A DNA stretch of 9,416 nucleotides from Paracoccus sp. (in: a-proteobacteria) (lineage in GTDB: Bacteria; Pseudomonadota; Alphaproteobacteria; Rhodobacterales; Rhodobacteraceae): positions 1 through 9,416 of the forward strand of contig JAGPGI010000082.1 of the NCBI GenBank assembly GCA_018056045.1, given 5' to 3'. A program made the position numbers and the translations under genes. Below are positions 1 through 6,674 of this stretch, piece by piece; within the stretch, counting starts at the first letter, position 1; the number at the start of each line of letters is the position of its first letter. Under the pieces are notes generated by a model. That model was given only the letters and a program-made list of their open reading frames with translations, had not been told where the DNA came from and did not search any database.

Positions 1-476
1 TCGCCGCCGGCTCGATCGCCAAGCGGCTGGGCATGGAGGAGGGCACGCCCCTGCCGCGCCCGATCGTCGAATACAGCTTCAAGAACGACGAGCTGGGCGA
101 CCCCTTCGTCTCCGAGGAATATGTCATTGCATTCGGCTGGGCCAGCCAGCAGGATCTGGACGATATCGTGTCGCTGGCCCTGCGGGTGAACGATTTCCTC
201 GCGGGCGTGTTCTTTGGCGTCGGCATCAAGCTGATCGACTTCAAGATCGAGATCGGCCGCATCTGGGACGGCGATTTCATGCGTCTGGTCGTCGCTGACG
301 AGATCAGCCCGGATTCCTGCCGGCTCTGGGACGTCAAGACCGGGCAGAAGCTGGACAAGGACGTGTTCCGCCGCGATCTGGGCAGCCTGACCGATGCCTA
401 TACCGAGGTGGCCCGCCGGCTGGGCCTGATGCCCGCCAATACCACCAACCTGACCAAACCGACGCTGATCAACTGA
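1..476 (+). CDS. purC: Phosphoribosylaminoimidazole-succinocarboxamide synthase (SAICAR synthetase), 3' part
   Basis: This is the C-terminal 157 residues of PurC; the start lies before the window and the reading frame enters at base 3. PurC joins aspartate to CAIR with ATP, giving SAICAR in cytoplasmic de novo purine synthesis. Visible family signatures are the [10 protein letters not shown] entry segment, the [15 protein letters not shown] substrate-loop region, and LIDFKIEIG, which matches the SAICAR synthetase signature. The protein ends [12 protein letters not shown] just before TGA at 474-476. Family members are about 240-255 residues long, so roughly 95 residues are missing upstream. 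An internal ATG at 33 falls inside the conserved core and is not the real start. purS follows after 11 bases, consistent with a purC-purS transcription unit. Identification is secure. Confidence 0.96.
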   Translation, partial: AAGSIAKRLGMEEGTPLPRPIVEYSFKNDELGDPFVSEEYVIAFGWASQQDLDDIVSLALRVNDFLAGVFFGVGIKLIDFKIEIGRIWDGDFMRLVVADEISPDSCRLWDVKTGQKLDKDVFRRDLGSLTDAYTEVARRLGLMPANTTNLTKPTLIN

Positions 477-487
477 AAGGCCCGCCG

Positions 488-739
488 ATGAAAGCCCCCC
501 TTAAGGCTCGTGTCACCATCATGCTGAAGGACGGGGTTCTGGACCCGCAGGGCGAGGCGATCCGCCATGCCCTGGGCGGGCTTGGCTTTCAGGGCGTCTC
601 GGGCGTGCGTCAGGGCAAGGTGATCGAGCTTGACCTGACCTCGGGCGATGCCGAGGCGGCCAAGGCCGAGGTTGCCCGCATGTGTGAGGGACTGCTGGCC
701 AATACCGTGATCGAGAAATACGCCGTCGAGATCGTCTGA
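488..739 (+). CDS. purS: Phosphoribosylformylglycinamidine synthase, small subunit PurS
   Basis: The gene encodes 83 residues, the normal length for PurS. PurS is the small non-catalytic subunit of the three-part FGAM synthase (PurS-PurQ-PurL). It bridges the glutaminase PurQ and the synthetase PurL for the ATP- and glutamine-dependent conversion of FGAR to FGAM. Recognisable features are the N-terminal beta strand (KARVTIMLKDGVLDPQGEAI), the central LGGLGFQGVSGVRQGKVIELDL segment, and the ANTVIEKYAVEIV C-terminus. The start ATG follows an AAAGG ribosome-binding site (477-480) by 7 bases and lies 11 bases after purC. purQ, which often comes next in alphaproteobacteria, is not in this window; a hairpin and a regulator gene follow instead. 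Confidence 0.95.
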   Translation: MKAPLKARVTIMLKDGVLDPQGEAIRHALGGLGFQGVSGVRQGKVIELDLTSGDAEAAKAEVARMCEGLLANTVIEKYAVEIV

Positions 740-748
740 TCTGCCGGA

Positions 749-769
749 CCGGGGGCTTTGCGCCCCCGG
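749..769 (+). terminator. GC-rich hairpin after purS, putative terminator
   Basis: A perfect 8-bp stem, CCGGGGGC (749-756) pairing with GCCCCCGG (762-769), closes a five-base TTTGC loop. It begins 9 bases after the purS stop. There is no U-tract; the next bases are ACCCCCGCAGGATATTTGG. It is therefore not a textbook intrinsic terminator, but its position and stability suggest a transcription end or 3'-end-protecting structure. Confidence 0.6.
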
Positions 770-776
770 ACCCCCG

Positions 777-800
777 CAGGATATTTGGACATGAAAGAGG
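777..800 (+). repeat. AGGATATTTGG-type intergenic motif
   Basis: Directly after the purS hairpin lies AGGATATTTGGACATGAAAGAGG, noticeably less GC-rich than its surroundings. From memory, similar 'CCCCCG(G/A)GGATATTTGG...AAGAAG' tails recur after gene ends in Rhodobacteraceae genomes. That is recollection, and only one copy is seen here. GATATT (780-785) with TTGCGC (758-763, 16-base spacer) could also be a weak promoter for the LysR gene. Confidence 0.35.
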
Positions 801-815
801 GCGGCGGGAGGCCTG

Positions 816-1688
816 ATGATCGACCGGCTGTCCATGTTCATGGTTCTGGTGCGCGAAGAGCATTTCGGCCGCGCGGCCGAGGCGCTTGGCATTACCCAGC
901 CGTCATTGTCATCTGCGATCAAGGCCTTGGAAGAGCAGCTGGGCGTGCAGCTGGTGCGGCGCGGCTCGCGCTATCAGGGGCTGACCCCCGAGGGTGAGCG
1001 GGTGCTGGACTGGGCGCGGCGGATCGTCGGCGATGCCCGCGCCATGCAGGCCGAGATGGCCGCCAGCCGCAAGGGGGTTTCCGGCTTGCTGCGGCTGGGG
1101 GTGATCCCCACCGCGATGCCGCGCATTGCCGAGCTGACCGGGCCGTTTCTGCGTCGCCACCCGAATGCCGGCGTGTCGATCCTGTCGCGCAGTTCCGACG
1201 AGATCCGCGACCAGATCGAGGCGCTGGAGCTGGATGCCGGCGTCACCTATCTGGACAGCGAACCCTTGGGCCGGGTGCAGAGCCGGCCGCTTTACCGCGA
1301 GACCTATTGTCTGGTGTCGCGCGATGCCGAGACCGGGCCGGTCGACTGGACCGAGGCGGCCGGGCGGCCCCTGTGCCTGCTGACGCCGGACATGCAGAAC
1401 CGCCGCATCGTCACCCGCCACCTGCTGGAGGCGGGGGCGGATGCGATGCCGCGGGTCGAGTCGACCTCGATGCTGGCGATCCTGTCGCATGTGGCCAGCG
1501 GCGACTGGGCCGCGATCCTGCCGCAGTCGCTGGCCCAGGGCCTGCCCTTGCCGCATGGCGTCCGGGCGCGGCCGCTGGCCGGTGCGGGGCATATGGTCGG
1601 GCTGGTGACGGCGCGGCGCGAGCCGCATCCGCCTTTGGTCGATGCCCTGCTGAAAGCTGCCGATTCGATTGATGATTTCAATCAATAG
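816..1688 (+). CDS. LysR-type transcriptional regulator, probable regulator of the fds operon
   Basis: The gene encodes 290 residues, typical for the LysR family. Residues 1-60 form the winged helix-turn-helix DNA-binding domain: helix-turn-helix around HFGRAAEALGITQPSLSSAIKALEEQLG (17-44), then LVRRGSRYQGLTPEGERVL. A linker helix (about 63-90) leads to a periplasmic-binding-protein-like effector domain (about 90-290, from GLLRLGVIPT). GGAGG at 807-811 precedes the ATG by 4 bases, which supports this start. The gene sits 79 bases upstream of fdsG in the same orientation, although LysR regulators are often divergent from their targets. Position suggests it controls formate dehydrogenase expression; the effector (formate or other) cannot be read from the sequence. 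The family call is secure and the target is inferred. Confidence 0.92.
   Translation: MIDRLSMFMVLVREEHFGRAAEALGITQPSLSSAIKALEEQLGVQLVRRGSRYQGLTPEGERVLDWARRIVGDARAMQAEMAASRKGVSGLLRLGVIPTAMPRIAELTGPFLRRHPNAGVSILSRSSDEIRDQIEALELDAGVTYLDSEPLGRVQSRPLYRETYCLVSRDAETGPVDWTEAAGRPLCLLTPDMQNRRIVTRHLLEAGADAMPRVESTSMLAILSHVASGDWAAILPQSLAQGLPLPHGVRARPLAGAGHMVGLVTARREPHPPLVDALLKAADSIDDFNQ
1667..1686. promoter_or_regulatory. Candidate LysR-type operator (T-N11-A dyad) upstream of fdsG
   Basis: GATTGATGATTTCAATC (1667-1683) is a dyad with GATTG/CAATC arms and a 7-base spacer; T1669 and A1681 fit the T-N11-A rule for LysR boxes. An overlapping perfect dyad, ATTGAT (1668-1673) with ATCAAT (1681-1686), covers nearly the same bases. 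It overlaps the last codons and TAG stop of the LysR gene. A partial second copy (ATTG at 1702, ATCA at 1714) lies 34 bases downstream. Binding is inferred. Confidence 0.45.
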
Positions 1689-1690
1689 AC

Positions 1691-1731
1691 GGGACATCGC
1701 GATTGTTTCGACTATCATAGGGGGCTAGGCT
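1691..1731 (+). promoter_or_regulatory. Candidate fdsG promoter region
   Basis: Two overlapping sigma70-like options are visible. One is GGGACA (1691-1696), a 16-base spacer and TATCAT (1713-1718, 5 of 6 matches to TATAAT). The other is TTGTTT (1703-1708), a 17-base spacer and TAGGCT (1726-1731). With the second, the dyad centre at 1675 would lie near -63, the usual LysR position; with the first it would lie near -50. The sequence alone does not decide between them. Confidence 0.35.
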
Positions 1732-1767
1732 GGTTGGGCATTGCAATGAGCCAGGACCTGCCCAGCC

Positions 1768-2247
1768 ATGACCCCGACAGCGAATTCCGCTGACATCCGC
1801 GAACGCCTTGATGCGATCGTCGCCCTGCATCGCGACCGCGAGGGGCCCTTGTTGCCGATCCTGCACGATATTCAGGCCGAATGGGGCTATATCCCGCAAG
1901 AGGCGCAGCCGGTGATTGCAGCGGCGCTTGGCCTGACGCGGGCCGAAATGCATGGTGTGGTCAGCTTTTATCATGATTTCCGCGAAGCCCCCGCCGGGCG
2001 GCATGTGCTGCGGCTGTGCCGGGCCGAGGCCTGTCAGTCGATGGGCGCGGATGCGCTGGCCGATCAGCTTCGCGCCGCGCTTGGCATTGATTTCCACGAA
2101 ACCACGCCGGATGGGCGGCTGACGCTGGAGCCGGTCTTCTGTCTGGGGCTTTGCGCCTGTGCGCCCTCGGCCCAGATGGATCAGCGGCTGGTCGGGCGCG
2201 CCGATCTGGCAAAGCTGACGCGGCTGGTGGCCGAGGTGGGGGCATGA
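1768..2247 (+). CDS. fdsG: NAD-dependent formate dehydrogenase, gamma subunit FdsG
   Basis: This 159-residue protein resembles the NuoE / 24-kDa subunit of complex I and carries one [2Fe-2S] cluster on a thioredoxin-like fold. An N-terminal helical bundle (about 8-72; note ILHDIQAEWGYIP and the MHGVVSFYHDF segment) precedes the cluster domain. The four ligands are C84 and C89 (CRAEAC) and C125 and C129 (CLGLC), the usual CX4C...CX3C arrangement; C131 is an extra nearby cysteine. In the soluble FdsABG complex this subunit pairs with FdsB next to the FMN. It is the first gene of the operon. The ribosome-binding site is weak (AGGA at 1753-1756, 11 bases from ATG). Its stop overlaps the fdsB start as ATGA, implying coupled translation. 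Confidence 0.93.
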   Translation: MTPTANSADIRERLDAIVALHRDREGPLLPILHDIQAEWGYIPQEAQPVIAAALGLTRAEMHGVVSFYHDFREAPAGRHVLRLCRAEACQSMGADALADQLRAALGIDFHETTPDGRLTLEPVFCLGLCACAPSAQMDQRLVGRADLAKLTRLVAEVGA

Positions 2248-3779
2248 GGGTCTGGGTTCCTGTCGACGCCGCCGCAAGGGCCGTGGGCGCGGATGAGGTG
2301 GCGGATGCGCTGGCCCGCGCGTTGCCCGATGCGCAGATCATCCGCAATGGCACGCGCGGCATGATCTGGCTTGAGCCTTTGGTCGAGGTCGAACGCGACG
2401 GGCTGCGTTACGGCTATGGGCCGGTGGCGCCTGAGGATGTCGCGGGGCTTGCCGAGGCGATCCGCACGGGCGGCGATCACCCGCTGGCCTTGGGGCCTGT
2501 CGAGGAACTGCCATGGATGCGTGGGCAGACGCGGCTGACCTTTGCCCGCGTGGGTGTGATCGACCCGATGTCCACCGCCGAATACGAGGCGCATGGCGGT
2601 CTGGCGGGGCTGCGGCGCGCCCTTGAACTGGGACCGGAAAAGACCGTTGAGGAGGTCACGGCCTCCGGGCTGCGCGGGCGCGGCGGGGCGGGTTTTCCGA
2701 CCGGGATCAAGTGGAAGACCGTGGCGGGCGCGAAAGCGGTGCAGAAATACATTATCTGCAATGCCGACGAGGGCGACAGCGGCAGCTTCGCCGACCGGAT
2801 GCTGATGGAAGGCGATCCGCTGACCCTGATCGAGGGCATGGCGATTGCCGGTATCGCCGTGGGGGCCTCGCGCGGCTATGTCTATATCCGCAGCGAATAT
2901 CCCGATGCGATCCGCCAGATGCAGGCGGCGATTACGGTCGCGCGGCAGGCGGGGATGCTGGGGCCTTCGGTTCTGGGCTCAGGACGGGCCTATGATATGG
3001 AGGTGCGCGTCGGCGCGGGTGCCTATGTCTGCGGCGAGGAAACCAGCCTGCTCAACAGCCTTGAGGGCAAGCGCGGCACCGTGCGCGCCAAGCCTCCGAT
3101 CCCGGCGCTTGAGGGGTTTCTGGGCCGACCCACGGTGGTCAATAACGTGATCTCATTGGCCTCGGTGCCGTGGATCATGGCGCATGGCGGGGCGGCATAT
3201 GCCGCCTTGGGGATCGGGCGGTCCAAGGGCACGATCCCGATCCAGATCGCCGGAAATGTCCGCCATGGCGGGCTTTACGAGGCCGCGTTCGGCATGACGC
3301 TGGGCCAGATCGTCAATGAGATCGGCGGCGGCACCGCCAGCGGCCGCCCGGTCAAGGCGGCGCAGGTCGGGGGGCCGCTTGGCTCATATATCCCGCATTG
3401 GGAATTCGACGTGCCCTTTGGCTATGAGGAGCTGGCGGGCAAGGACGGGCTTTTGGGCCATGCCGGCATCACCGTCTTTGACGACAGCGCCGATATGCTG
3501 AAACTGGCGCGCTTCGCCATGGAGTTCTGCGCTGTCGAATCCTGCGGGAAATGCACGCCTTGCCGGATCGGCTCGGTCCGGGGCGTCGAGACCATCGACC
3601 GCATTGCCGCGGGCGATCCGGACGCGATCCCGATCCTGACCGATCTGTGCAACACGATGAAATGGGGCTCGCTTTGCGCATTGGGGGGCTTTGCGCCCTT
3701 TCCGGTGATGTCGGCGCTGACCCATTTCCCCGATGACTTCAGCGGGCGCGGCCAGCCGCGCAAGGAGGCCGCAGAATGA
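2244..3779 (+). CDS. fdsB: NAD-dependent formate dehydrogenase, beta subunit FdsB (FMN/NADH site)
   Basis: The product has 511 residues and resembles NuoF / HoxF diaphorase subunits. It takes electrons from FdsA and reduces NAD+ at FMN. An N-terminal extension (about 1-100) resembles the thioredoxin-like region of such fusions but contains no cysteine; the first in the protein is C172. The NADH/FMN Rossmann-like core shows LRGRGGAGFPTGIKW (143-157), NADEGDSGSFADR (173-185) and GAYVCGEETSLLNSLEG (259-275). An SLBB-like region follows (about 330-415). The C-terminal [4Fe-4S] site is C434, C437, C440 (ESCGKCTPC) plus C478. The frame is open back to 2151, but ATG 2244 is preferred: GAGG at 2233-2236 lies 7 bases upstream, it overlaps the fdsG stop by ATGA, and the extra 31 upstream codons do not look like family sequence. 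It ends in an ATGA overlap with fdsA. Confidence 0.95.
   Translation: MRVWVPVDAAARAVGADEVADALARALPDAQIIRNGTRGMIWLEPLVEVERDGLRYGYGPVAPEDVAGLAEAIRTGGDHPLALGPVEELPWMRGQTRLTFARVGVIDPMSTAEYEAHGGLAGLRRALELGPEKTVEEVTASGLRGRGGAGFPTGIKWKTVAGAKAVQKYIICNADEGDSGSFADRMLMEGDPLTLIEGMAIAGIAVGASRGYVYIRSEYPDAIRQMQAAITVARQAGMLGPSVLGSGRAYDMEVRVGAGAYVCGEETSLLNSLEGKRGTVRAKPPIPALEGFLGRPTVVNNVISLASVPWIMAHGGAAYAALGIGRSKGTIPIQIAGNVRHGGLYEAAFGMTLGQIVNEIGGGTASGRPVKAAQVGGPLGSYIPHWEFDVPFGYEELAGKDGLLGHAGITVFDDSADMLKLARFAMEFCAVESCGKCTPCRIGSVRGVETIDRIAAGDPDAIPILTDLCNTMKWGSLCALGGFAPFPVMSALTHFPDDFSGRGQPRKEAAE
3762..3768 (+). promoter_or_regulatory. Strong ribosome-binding site for fdsA
   Basis: AAGGAGG, a near-perfect Shine-Dalgarno sequence, lies inside the last codons of fdsB, 7 bases before the fdsA ATG. 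It fixes the fdsA start at 3776 and is the strongest such site in the operon. Confidence 0.8.
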
Positions 3780-6655
3780 AGGATTTCATCATTCCAGACC
3801 GCGACATGGGCACCCCGGCGGTCAAGTCGGACACCATCGTCAACCTGACCGTGGACGGCATCAAGGTCCGCGTCCCCGCCGGCACCAGCGTCATGCGCGC
3901 CGCCGCCGAGGCCGGGATCAGCGTGCCCAAGCTTTGCGCCACCGATCATGTCAGCGCCTTTGGCTCATGCCGGCTCTGCGTGGTGGCCATCGACGGCATG
4001 CGCGGCACGCCCGCCTCCTGCACGACGCCGGTGGCCGAAGGCATGGTCGTCCATACCCAGACCGAGGATATCGCCCGCATCCGCAAGGGCGTGATGGAGC
4101 TTTACATCAGCGACCACCCGCTGGACTGCCTGACCTGCGCCGCCAATGGCGATTGCGAATTGCAGGACATGGCCGGCGCGGTGGGCCTGCGCGAGGTGCG
4201 GTTCGACCCCGGCGCGAACCATTTCATGCAGCGCGAGGCCGGGGCGCCCAATCCCGAATACCGGCCCAAGGATCAATCGAACCCCTATTTCACCTTTGAT
4301 CCGGCAAAATGCATCGTCTGTTCGCGCTGCGTGCGCGCCTGCGAAGAGGTGCAGGGCACCTTCGCGCTGACCATCGAGGGGCGGGGCTTTGACAGCCGGG
4401 TCTCGGCGGGGATGGAAAGCGACGATTTCCTCAGCTCGGATTGCGTCAGTTGCGGGGCCTGCGTGCAAGTCTGCCCGACCGCGACGCTGATCGAGAACAA
4501 GGTGATCGAGATCGGCACACCCGAACACATCGTCAAGACGACCTGCGCCTATTGCGGGGTCGGCTGTTCGTTCGATGCCCATATGCGCGGCGAGGAGGTC
4601 GTGCGCATGGTGCCCTCGCGCGATGGCAAGGCCAATCGCGGCCATAGCTGCGTCAAGGGCCGCTTTGCCTGGGGCTATACCAGCCACCGTGACCGCCAGA
4701 CCCAGCCGATGATCCGCGAGAATATCCAGGACCCATGGCGCGTGGTCGGCTGGGACGAGGCGCTGGATTTCGCCGCATCGCGCCTGCGGCAGGCGCAAAG
4801 CGATCACGGGCGCGACGCTATCGGCGTCATCACCTCGTCGCGCTGCACGAATGAGGAAACCTATCTGGTCCAGAAGCTGGCCCGCGCGGTTTTCGGCAAC
4901 AACAACACCGATACCTGCGCCCGCGTCTGCCATTCGCCCACAGGCTATGGGCTGAAGACGGCCTTTGGCACCTCGGCCGGGACGCATGATTTCGATTCGG
5001 TCGACGATACCGATCTGGCGCTGGTCATCGGCGCCAATCCGACCGACGGCCATCCGGTCTTTGCCAGCCGGCTGCGCAAGCGGCTGCGGCAGGGGGCGGG
5101 GCTGATCGTCCTTGACCCGCGCGAGATCGACCTGTTGTCCACTCCGCATATGGGCGAAGGGCTGCATCTGCCCCTGCGCCCCGGCACCAATGTCGCCGTG
5201 CTGACCGCGCTGGCCCATGTCATCGTGGCCGAGAAACTTTACGACGAGGAATTCATCCGCAGCCGCTGCGACTGGGACGAATTCATGGCCTATGCCGAAT
5301 TCCTCGCCGATCCGCGCCACGGCCCCGATGAGGTGGAAAAGCTCAGCAAGGTCCCGGCCGATCTGATCCGCCGCGCTGCCCGCGCCTATGCTGCGGCGCC
5401 GCGCGCCAGCATCTATTACGGCCTTGGCGTGACCGAGCACTCGCAGGGCTCGACCACGGTCATGGCGATCGCGAACCTTGCCATGATGTGCGGCAATATC
5501 GGCGTGCCGGGCACCGGCGTGAACCCGCTGCGCGGCCAGAACAATGTGCAGGGTTCCTGCGACATGGGGTCGTTCCCGCATGAATATCCGGGCTATCGCC
5601 ATGTCTCGGATGCGGCGACGCGGGCGATCTATGAACGGGTCTGGGGCGTGCCCTTGTCCGATGAGCCGGGTCTGCGCATCCCCAACATGTTTGACGAAGC
5701 ATTGGCCGGGCGTTTCCGCGGCCTTTACTGTCAGGGCGAGGATATCGTCCAGTCGGACCCCGATACCAGCCATGTGACATCGGCGCTCGCGGCCATGGAT
5801 ATCGTCATCGTCCATGACCTGTTCCTGAACGAGACTTCGAACTACGCGCATGTGTTCCTGCCCGGCTCGTCCTTTCTGGAAAAGGACGGCACCTTCACCA
5901 ATGCGGAACGCCGCATCAACATGGTACGCCGCGCGGTGACGCCCAGAAACGGCCATGAGGACTGGGAAATCACCCAGATGCTGGCCAATCGCATGGGCGC
6001 TGGCTGGTCCTATGCCCACCCGCGCGAGATCATGGCCGAAATCGCCATGACCACGCCCAGTTTCTCGGGCGTGAGCTACGATCTTCTGGACCGCGAAGGC
6101 TCGGTGCAATGGCCCTGCAATGCCGATGCGCCGCTGGGCACGCCCTTGATGCATGTCGACGGCTTCGTGCGCGGCAAGGGGCGTTTCATCCATACCGAAT
6201 ATGTCGCGACCGATGAGCGCACCGGCGCCCGCTTCCCGCTGTTGCTGACCACCGGGCGGATCCTGTCGCAATACAATGTCGGCGCGCAGACAAGGCGGAC
6301 CGACAACGTGGTCTGGCACCCCGAGGATGTGCTGGAAATCCATCCCTCGGACGCGGAAAACCGGGGCTTGCGGGATGGCGACTGGGTGCGGGTGGCCTCA
6401 CGCTCGGGGGAAACAACGCTGCGGGCCCGGATCACCGAACGGGTGGCGCCGGGCGTGGTCTATACGACCTTCCATCATCCGGCGACTCAGGCCAATGTGG
6501 TGACGACCGACAATTCCGACTGGGCGACGAACTGCCCCGAATTCAAGGTGACGGCCGTGCAGGTCAGCCCCTCGAACGGCCCGTCGGAATGGCAAGAGGA
6601 GTATCGCCATCATTCCGAGATCGCCCGCCGCATCCTGCCCGAGGCCGCAGAGTGA
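3776..6655 (+). CDS. fdsA: NAD-dependent formate dehydrogenase, catalytic alpha subunit FdsA (Mo-bisMGD, Cys type)
   Basis: The 959-residue catalytic subunit oxidises formate to CO2 in the cytoplasm; I see no twin-arginine leader. The N-terminus resembles NuoG: a [2Fe-2S] site (C54, C65, C68, C82) and a His-liganded [4Fe-4S] site (H114, C118, C121, C127). Two ferredoxin-type [4Fe-4S] motifs follow (C179/C182/C185/C189 and C223/C226/C229/C233), then the [4Fe-4S] next to the molybdenum site (C257, C260, C264, C292) with the conserved K294. The molybdenum ligand is C385 in CARVCHSPTG, encoded by TGC and not selenocysteine, followed by H386. R586 in NPLRGQNN matches the conserved active-site arginine. 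These sit one residue before the positions I recall for R. capsulatus FdsA (C386, H387, R587). The C-terminal dinucleotide-binding domain runs from about 820 (FPLLLTTGRILSQYNVG). The gene ends TGA TAA, with a third in-frame stop at 6665. Confidence 0.97.
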   Translation: MKDFIIPDRDMGTPAVKSDTIVNLTVDGIKVRVPAGTSVMRAAAEAGISVPKLCATDHVSAFGSCRLCVVAIDGMRGTPASCTTPVAEGMVVHTQTEDIARIRKGVMELYISDHPLDCLTCAANGDCELQDMAGAVGLREVRFDPGANHFMQREAGAPNPEYRPKDQSNPYFTFDPAKCIVCSRCVRACEEVQGTFALTIEGRGFDSRVSAGMESDDFLSSDCVSCGACVQVCPTATLIENKVIEIGTPEHIVKTTCAYCGVGCSFDAHMRGEEVVRMVPSRDGKANRGHSCVKGRFAWGYTSHRDRQTQPMIRENIQDPWRVVGWDEALDFAASRLRQAQSDHGRDAIGVITSSRCTNEETYLVQKLARAVFGNNNTDTCARVCHSPTGYGLKTAFGTSAGTHDFDSVDDTDLALVIGANPTDGHPVFASRLRKRLRQGAGLIVLDPREIDLLSTPHMGEGLHLPLRPGTNVAVLTALAHVIVAEKLYDEEFIRSRCDWDEFMAYAEFLADPRHGPDEVEKLSKVPADLIRRAARAYAAAPRASIYYGLGVTEHSQGSTTVMAIANLAMMCGNIGVPGTGVNPLRGQNNVQGSCDMGSFPHEYPGYRHVSDAATRAIYERVWGVPLSDEPGLRIPNMFDEALAGRFRGLYCQGEDIVQSDPDTSHVTSALAAMDIVIVHDLFLNETSNYAHVFLPGSSFLEKDGTFTNAERRINMVRRAVTPRNGHEDWEITQMLANRMGAGWSYAHPREIMAEIAMTTPSFSGVSYDLLDREGSVQWPCNADAPLGTPLMHVDGFVRGKGRFIHTEYVATDERTGARFPLLLTTGRILSQYNVGAQTRRTDNVVWHPEDVLEIHPSDAENRGLRDGDWVRVASRSGETTLRARITERVAPGVVYTTFHHPATQANVVTTDNSDWATNCPEFKVTAVQVSPSNGPSEWQEEYRHHSEIARRILPEAAE

Positions 6656-6674
6656 TAACTCGAGTGACCCGCCG

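Noticed and set aside
758..997. Short + strand open frame across the purS hairpin and the LysR start
   Set aside because: It is in another frame, covers the non-coding hairpin, and overlaps the LysR helix-turn-helix codons. The Arg/Gly/Ala-rich product is typical of spurious frames.
1696..1703. ATCGCGAT palindrome as an operator
   Set aside because: It is an 8-base self-complementary word without the spacing of a LysR box and is likely to occur by chance; the nearby T-N11-A dyad is the better candidate.
909..1718. 269-codon open frame on the - strand antisense to the LysR gene
   Set aside because: Shadow of the LysR gene, with biased composition and no recognisable domain.
2151..2243. Upstream extension of fdsB to ATG 2151
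   Set aside because: The extra 31 residues overlap the FdsG cluster-binding codons, look like frame-shifted sequence, and ignore the well-placed GAGG and ATGA overlap at 2244.
4928..4930. Possible selenocysteine at the FdsA active site
   Set aside because: The codon is TGC (cysteine), not TGA, so no recoding is needed.
3965..6343. 792-codon open frame on the - strand antisense to fdsA
   Set aside because: It lies wholly inside fdsA, whose sequence is unmistakable. Long antisense frames are common where third-position G/C is high. The translation is low-complexity, rich in His, Arg, Gly and Ala, and resembles no family I know.
6659..6664. CTCGAG between fdsA and fdhD as a cloning scar
   Set aside because: A single six-base site is expected by chance in GC-rich DNA, and the flanks look natural.
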